Assembly: GCA_036924085.1 (NCBI GenBank) | Contig: JAVGWX010000019.1 | Span: 5,845,641-5,909,640, forward strand | Direction of reading: 5' to 3' | Origin: Ariolimax columbianus | Lineage: Eukaryota > Mollusca > Gastropoda > Stylommatophora > Arionidae | Length of the DNA: 64,000 nucleotides | Part shown: positions 58,352-64,000 of the stretch, in pieces | How positions within the stretch are numbered: the stretch's first letter is position 1 | Layout: each line of letters starts with the position of its first letter | Position numbers and translations under genes: made by a program | The notes under the pieces: model-generated | What the model was told of the DNA's origin: nothing | The model's input: the letters and a program-made list of their open reading frames with translations, nothing else | Databases searched by the model: none

Positions 58352-59719
58352 GGTACATTATACATGCTTTGTTAAAGCTCTTAATTTTGCCAATAACAAC
58401 AACATTATATATTGCTCCTGGGTAGACTCTTGAAATAGCCACTACTCGTGCTGTAACACTGCAGTGTCTTGTAAGAAGAGTAGGAAGCATGGACGCATAT
58501 GGTGAAGTCTAAGATATAACAGGAGCAAAAAGAGAAGGTAGAATTAAGCAAATTGTTTATAGGAAAATAAAAGTGTGTTCTTATACAAACACATTTCAGC
58601 TGTTGGATTCAACAGAGATAAAAAAAAGCATCATGCAGCTATGATATTTATTTCGATTAGATATTGTTTTTCAGGAAATATACTTTACAAAGAATGTCAT
58701 TGTTGTAGGCCTCTCAGCACAGAGACAACTTTTGGATTGGTGATATAGCCCTTTTAAACACAGAGACAAACTGGACATGCGAGCAGACTTTAACTTTTCC
58801 AATCTAATCTGTTTGGAAAGATTATATGTCTACACTACATAAATAATAATAGAGAAAACCAAAGTGACGTGTTTTGTATTACGACCATATAACAAAACAC
58901 AAGTGAATCTGTTATTGATTCTTAATTCACGGATTTCCCCTGACACAATTCAATAATCTTCCCGCTATCTAGTGATCCAATGTTCATTCGATACCTATTA
59001 TTTAAATCTTAATTCTTTCTAGGTCGGACACAAAACTTCTGGTGCACACACACGATTTTGGTGTTGACTAATATATGTTACCCAAGATTATATATGTTTG
59101 GTTCTATTCTTAGCACATAAACTGCTATTGCATATTCTGCTGCTTTTACAACTGATTTCGGGATTGACATTTCACAATCTGGCATGTGAAGTAACTTCCT
59201 CTTTCAGTGTACACGATAATGCGAATTTAGACATTTCGGGAATAAGGGACTGACTGACGAATTTAAACTTTGAGTGGAAGCCTATTAGTGTAGGAGTCTA
59301 TCCTGTACGTGCCTTAACACTTTTACGAGAGGACGAGAATTCAATCATTGTTGAATAGGTGTGTCATTACCTAGCGTGTGAGCTTAGCTACTAATCGAGA
59401 GGCAAACGTTTCAGGTCTGGCGCTTTGACTGTGCTCGGGAAATGGATTTAATAAAGGTACTGATCTCGATAAAAGGGTGATGTCTATTTGGCTTTATAAT
59501 GGCTTCCTCTTTCTTGTTTTCTCATTCATCGTAGCGAAAACACTATTTCTAGTAAGTACCGATTACACCAGTAATATGAACAACTAAAATATAGTTTCCA
59601 TCCTTGTTAGACGTGGTTAATCTGGACTTTCGTTTTAGATGGGCGTCAGAGCTGTCGGTCTTATTGTCATTTTGTCTGTTTGCTAAAAGGTTCAAAATGT
59701 CCTCACTCTTCGCCTGCCA
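58352..59719 (+). other. 3' untranslated region and downstream sequence
   Basis: The first 0.2 kb is probably the 3' untranslated region. No further coding signal up to the dispersed repeat. Confidence 0.35.
58566..58571 (+). terminator. Candidate polyadenylation signal
   Basis: AATAAA 215 bp after the stop codon, followed by a gtgtgttc word. It is the first canonical hexamer seen downstream of the terminal exon. Confidence 0.5.
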
Positions 59720-60297
59720 CTAACCAATCGAATATCTCTTCTGTTAAATTTAACGAGCCTTCTGGTGCTGTCACATGACGTCTTACTAACTCTGAGTATG
59801 GCATGGATTGCGTTTGCATAACTTATCATATACGTATTTGGTTGGTACCAAAATCGTGGGCTAATCATTGAGAAAGCTAATTTGTCCGTTGTTTAGGCTC
59901 TTGTTCTGACGGCATTTAGGATTCCAGATTGAGGAGGAACCTTTGCCGGTTAGGGTTTACGTTAGCTACAACGGTTCTCACAACGTTATTTGATTGGCAT
60001 TAAATACAAAATGGTCTATTCTCCACTACATGATTTTTGCATGTGTGACTAAATCTGTCACATGTGACTAAATATGTCACATGTGACTAAATATATCACA
60101 TGTGACTAATTCTGCTACATTATCATACAATGTGGAGGTTAAAGATGTTACACCAATCGATATGAGCCCAATAGATGCATCTGGGCGTTTTATAAAATGC
60201 ATGAGACACCACATTTAACATAACATGATCTTTAAAACAACATGATTGCCAGTAGACAGCAGGACAGAAAACTAGATTAACTATATATGTATAAATA
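59720..60297. repeat. Dispersed repeat, uninterrupted copy
   Basis: About 580 bp, collinear with 52740-53212 plus 55022-55085. Includes gtgggctaatcattgag, ggtttacgttagctacaacg and caatcgatatgagccca. It contains about 4 units of the 19-bp tgtgactaaatatgtcaca repeat (60050-60115). It has no coding capacity, and I saw no terminal inverted repeats, so its class is unknown. Confidence 0.85.
60050..60115. repeat. 19-bp tandem repeat with dyad ends
   Basis: Unit tgtgactaaatatgtcaca, whose ends TGTGAC and GTCACA are inverted repeats. About 4 units here against about 2 in the copy at 53070-53105. Confidence 0.85.
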
Positions 60298-60439
60298 AGA
60301 ATAATATTGTAATGGTGTAACTGGTTTTTGCCCTCGGTGCAACATATATTTCTTGATTTCCCTATAAATAATCCTAAGCTTGCACTTAGTAGAAGCCATC
60401 CAGCTTTAACCTATAGGTGCAGTCTATGCGCATGCCCCA
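60298..60439. other. No feature seen
   Basis: Short gap. Confidence 0.3.
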
Positions 60440-60830
60440 GTGAATATCAATCTAAGAAGCTGGAACATCGGTCCTGTGCTGACTGGATTGTCTGATAACT
60501 TTCATGACATAGATGATGTCAGAAAAACGTAAATAATCAATGGCAAATTAGAAAGACTCGATGAGCAGACTCGATCAGTGAGCTCAGAATCAATAAATGA
60601 GAAAGACTACATATTCTATTGCAAATGAAAGAAGGGAGTGGGGAGTGCTCTTTGTAGTGAAAAAGTCTGTAGCACACATGGTTGAACTAGGCGAACATGG
60701 CTCAGCGCTTTCTTTACACCCGGTGACCATACTACTGTCAGCCCCATTACACTTCTCAGTACATAAGCTAACACCTTGGGGAACTGAGACACTAGTCAAG
60801 TCTGGAACAAACTACTGACCAGGACGTCCT
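60440..60830 (+). mobile_element. RTE-type LINE endonuclease fragment
   Basis: + strand: SWNIGPVLTGLSDNFHDIDD-like start near 60455, then INGKLERLDEQTR and INEKDYIFYCK, then REWGVLFVVKKSVAHMVELG (60630-60690) and a VTILLSAP word. The order WNIR, GLSDN, R-L, KDY.F and HGVGF is that of an RTE endonuclease N-terminal half. The catalytic QETRL word is lost. Frame breaks at 60550 and 60620. Confidence 0.65.
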
Positions 60831-61189
60831 GTCAGGTTCAATACACTACCAAAGACAACAATCCCTCTTTCACGTAGCGTTTCCTGGAAACAGACCATTT
60901 TCAAGGTAGCATTGCTGACGAGATGCGGTTCAACGTGATCCCTGCAGTAGTGAGCGCCACGCAGATACAGTCAGGCATTGTACGCTCAAAGGACTGCTTC
61001 CACCTTCATCAGCATGCTCGGGATGTGAGGAAAGCTACTACAACTCGCCACGTACCGTCCTTTTCTTGCAAACAAGAAAGTTTAATTACAGGAGACACAA
61101 AGATAAATCATAGACCCATAATAGTAAAATGCCAGCTCTTAGATTCTTTTACTTACTTTCAGTGTCCTCAAACTTTCTACGGTCTTCTA
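60831..61189. other. No feature assigned
   Basis: The + frame 60923-61213 is open but unrecognised. It may be a remnant of the neighbouring RTE fragment. Confidence 0.25.
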
Positions 61190-62100
61190 CAAAAAACCAG
61201 CCAATGCCAGTGATCTTTCATGTGCCACCATCAGGTCCTCCACTGTACATGATTTCTGAGTCCAGGGACACATAACCATGTGTTTTGGGGGGCTAGACAG
61301 CCCACGCATTTCTGCATTCTGTGACAAATAACCAGGTGTTCTGGGTCCTGGACAGCACCGCATATCTGCATCCCAGGTCATAAAATCAGGTGTCCCGATT
61401 CCGGGACAGCCCCCACGTCCTGGGACATATAACCAGATGCCTCGAGTCCTGGACAGCCCTACGCCCTAGGACATATAATCAGGTGTTTCGTCCTTGACAT
61501 CCCCACATTCTCAAGTAAATCATATCATGGTGCAAGTTCTTCTTTGATCTCTATCCGGACTTCACCATTATTTCGACGCCACATTTCTATGCGGTTTCTC
61601 TCATGGCTATGTTCTAACGGTTTTACAGTCCACAGAAACCCGTTTCCTTGATTTATATCATATCAAAAAGAGAGTGTCTCTGTGGTTACATAACTGCATG
61701 TCTCCTTCAGTTGCGACATTTCTGCTAATAAATGGAGGTACAATACCAAGATACGTTTGTCCGTTGGTGTCGGTTCAAGGTATCCTGTTAAAATTATGTA
61801 TGTCTCAATTACTGTCACATCAACACGTTCCGTGTATAGATACATTCCAAATGAATGGCTCATACTCTGCCGCTGAGAGACATAGTGCAAGGGTTGATGT
61901 GCGGAGCACCGTTGGATATGATCCTCATGCAGTGTTTGTCAGCTTGTGAATTATGTCATTTCGTGCACTAACATTGTGTTTTGCGGCATTGCAATGTGTC
62001 ATGTACGATAGTGTGCTGTCCATTACTATTCCTAAATATTTGGATGTATCGCTATGTTTGAGTACCTGTCCGTGTCAATTCATATGAAGTTGTGCTTTAC
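61190..62100 (-). mobile_element. Jockey-type LINE 3' relic
   Basis: - strand: CTVEDLMVAHERSLALAGF (61190-61250), matching CTMEALMVANERALTVGDF at 11800-11890, preceded by several copies of the knuckle word HMVMCP or YLSQ; then degraded thumb sequence and YVSQRQSMSHSFGMYLYTE (61663-61890), parallel to YVTQRQSMKHQYGMHLHTQ at 12356-12538. Confidence 0.65.
61250..61500. repeat. About 56-bp tandem repeat, 5 diverged units
   Basis: Each unit holds a gggacatataaccaggtgt-like word followed by a gtcctggacagccc-like word. The single-copy ancestor is the Jockey knuckle region (compare 11905-11945: ctggggcatataaccaggtg). Confidence 0.8.
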
Positions 62101-63312
62101 TGATCAATGTCTTTAACAGCATCTTCGATGAAGCTTCCAGAATTCCACAATGTTAAAGAAACATAGTCTTGTTTTTTTTGGAAGAAGAACTGCAAAATCA
62201 GATGACAGGTACGGAGCAAAAATAAATAATATGACACACGCCATTTGGACAATGCGCACTGCTCTGAGTAAAAACAAGATTCTTTCAAATGCAGTTCTTC
62301 TGCAAACACATGATCGGCAGGAACCAAGTTCAACAAACAACTCCTGATGTGCAAATGAGTAATAGACCCAGCTCCAGACTGTGGCACAAACAGGACACAC
62401 CAGCAAATTGTATGATGGGATTTAAAAACTCTCGGTCCCAAACGCAGGGATACAGAGCCCTTCAAATCTAGAACTGGTGAGAAAATAACTGATACACTGA
62501 GGCAGGGGAGCAAATACTAGATCACTGCACTGAGTTGTACTAATGTGACAGTACGGTCACACCCAGTGCCCTTGATGCTGTTTAAGCATGTCAAAGAATG
62601 TCGAACCATCTCTAGAATAGTGCAATACAGCCATTGACAACTTGAACCTCGACAGAACAGCAGGCGTTAAATGTATCCCACATAACCTGATCAGGCACTG
62701 TGCACATGAACCCTTGAAATTGTTATGTCAGGAATTGAAAAAAACCTTTATACTTTAAGATATGACAGATTAACATATTGTTGCAATTGAAAAACAAATT
62801 ATAAATTACTTCATGTGTATATATTATTGCTTTTTTTTTAACAAGTAGCCAAAACCATTTTTTGTAAAATCTAAAACAATACAGCACTTGCCCAACCTAA
62901 TCATCTACCAGGGAATTATAGACTTCCCAATAATAATAACCACTCCATGCATCAAACCATAATTATTCAATATTAATCTTGCACCTTCCGTGTACTGTTA
63001 CAGAATATAAACATCAGTGATGAGTGTAACAATTAATGAATGAAGGAACATGGCTTAAATAAAGAAAGGTTTGGTTGAGCAATTCCCATAATGCAAAGTG
63101 AATAAAGGTATATGGATCGTCCTTAGCCTAAACACATTACACAAAGAAAGCTAGCTATTAGCGCGTATGGAAAATGGTCAAGTAACTTAGATGCCGTCGG
63201 ATGCCTTGAAAACTGCAGAAAGAACTATAATGGCGGATGAAAACATAGAGAGACAAGTTGTACTTATCATGAGTGGTACTCATCATATCAGTGGTTGAAG
63301 AACTGGGGCGTC
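62101..63312. other. No gene supported
   Basis: Frames on both strands at 62097-62513 overlap each other; neither shows a motif I recognise. The remainder is AT-rich. Confidence 0.3.
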
Positions 63313-63672
63313 ATAATAATACATAACTAATGGAATTGGGAAGCCAGAATAATACATAATTAAAGGGATTGGGGATCCCTAATAAAACATAACTAAAGTG
63401 ATCGGGGAGCCAGACTAATACATAAGTAATTAAACTGGGGAGCCAGAATAATACATAACTAAAGGGGTCGGGGAGCTAGAATAATACATAACTAATTAAA
63501 TTGGGGAGCCAGAATAATACATAACTCAATAGTTTTGAGGAGACATAATAATACATAACTAAAGAGATTGAGGAGCCAGAATAATACATAACTAATTGGA
63601 TTGGAGAGCCATAATAATACATAACTAAAGGAACTGGGCAGCCAGAATAGTACATAACTAAAGGAACTGGGA
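63313..63672. repeat. 33-bp tandem array, about 11 units
   Basis: Unit ataatacataactaaagg followed by .attggggagccaga, with substitutions in every unit and small indels. Older and less uniform than the arrays at 14553 and 51651. Confidence 0.9.
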
Positions 63673-63889
63673 GTGAATTTCTATAAACTGTATCACGGGT
63701 TCAAGAGTTAGTAGTTAGATTTTCCACGTGTACCGTTTAGAGTCGTGGGGAGCTTAAGTCGTTTATCCTGCGACAAGTGCTTTGTGTCGGTCCAATGCGA
63801 GCCCTTGTCGTTATCAAATCACTATAATACTCAAGAGTATTGTAATACATTGAATTTAATCTCATTTCAACATTGCTGACAATGATGAG
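63673..63889. other. No feature seen
   Basis: Short gap after the tandem array. Confidence 0.3.
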
Positions 63890-64000
63890 TCTGACAGATT
63901 GGCAAAATAGGGTGGAAAGCTACATCAACCTGGTATAGGTATAGCATGAAGAGGTCAAGAGATTGACCAGTTGTATATACAAGAACAAATACTAAGCAGG
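63890..64000 (+). mobile_element. I-group LINE fragment, cut by the window end
   Basis: gggtggaaagctacatcaacc.ggtataggt matches 57325-57365, the RNase H end fragment. It continues past the window. Confidence 0.5.

Noticed and set aside
60050..60115. CRISPR-like array
   Set aside because: The 19-bp units follow each other directly without unique spacers, in a eukaryotic repeat.
62097..62513. 138-residue - strand frame
   Set aside because: No motif, overlapped by other frames on both strands, and no splice or start context that would support a gene.

Overview
The window looks like nuclear DNA of an invertebrate animal, most likely a lophotrochozoan and probably a mollusc. The reasons are AT-rich sequence, very long introns, GT-AG exon borders, and a dense mixture of RTE-type, Jockey-type, RNase H-bearing I-group and CR1-type LINEs, a tRNA-derived SINE and Tc1/mariner relics. 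The mollusc guess is inference from the repeat mix. I see no bacterial operon, CRISPR array, rRNA or functional tRNA gene.

One host gene can be supported, on the + strand. Three exons share splice phase: a 300-bp cysteine-rich, Ig-like ectodomain exon (20265-20564, phase 1-1), a transmembrane exon (38501-38614, phase 1-1) and a short cytoplasmic terminal exon (58281-58351) whose last residues fit a class I PDZ ligand. Together they describe the 3' end of a single-pass type I surface protein with introns of about 18 and 20 kb. The signal peptide and any further ectodomain exons must lie upstream of the window. The ectodomain exon has been duplicated: a decayed inverted copy with flanking intron lies at 1670-3120 on the - strand, and the first 360 bases match the intron downstream of the intact exon in direct orientation. 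A further exon copy may therefore lie just to the left of the window.

Nearly everything else is transposon sequence, often nested. 1-4.3 kb: RTE and Jockey pieces that break up the inverted duplicate. 5.9-11.4 kb: an I-group LINE on the - strand, split by a + strand relative with a 13-bp target duplication. 11.8-18.7 kb: Jockey, RTE and I-group relics, with an 18-bp minisatellite inside the RTE copy. 22.3-24.7 kb: an RTE copy carrying a SINE with a 12-bp target duplication. 25.5-31.3 kb: Jockey, CR1 and RTE relics. 31.5-36.4 kb: a nearly full-length RTE element inside a CR1 copy. 36.4-37.2 kb: a mariner with inverted ends. 39.1-42.1 kb: an RTE copy split by a Tc1-like fragment. 42.4-47.7 kb: an I-group relic and a Jockey element split by a young 5'-truncated RTE copy with a 14-bp target duplication. 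49.3-55.1 kb: a LINE relic, four tandem arrays, and a dispersed repeat split by an I-group LINE. 55.3-57.8 kb: CR1 and I-group relics. 59.7-64 kb: the unsplit copy of the dispersed repeat, RTE and Jockey fragments, and a 33-bp tandem array.

Small tandem duplications (23-56 bp units) recur inside LINE coding sequence across the window. All reading frames outside the three exons and the LINE or transposase relics look like chance or antisense frames. Boundaries of old relics are approximate, from reading by eye.
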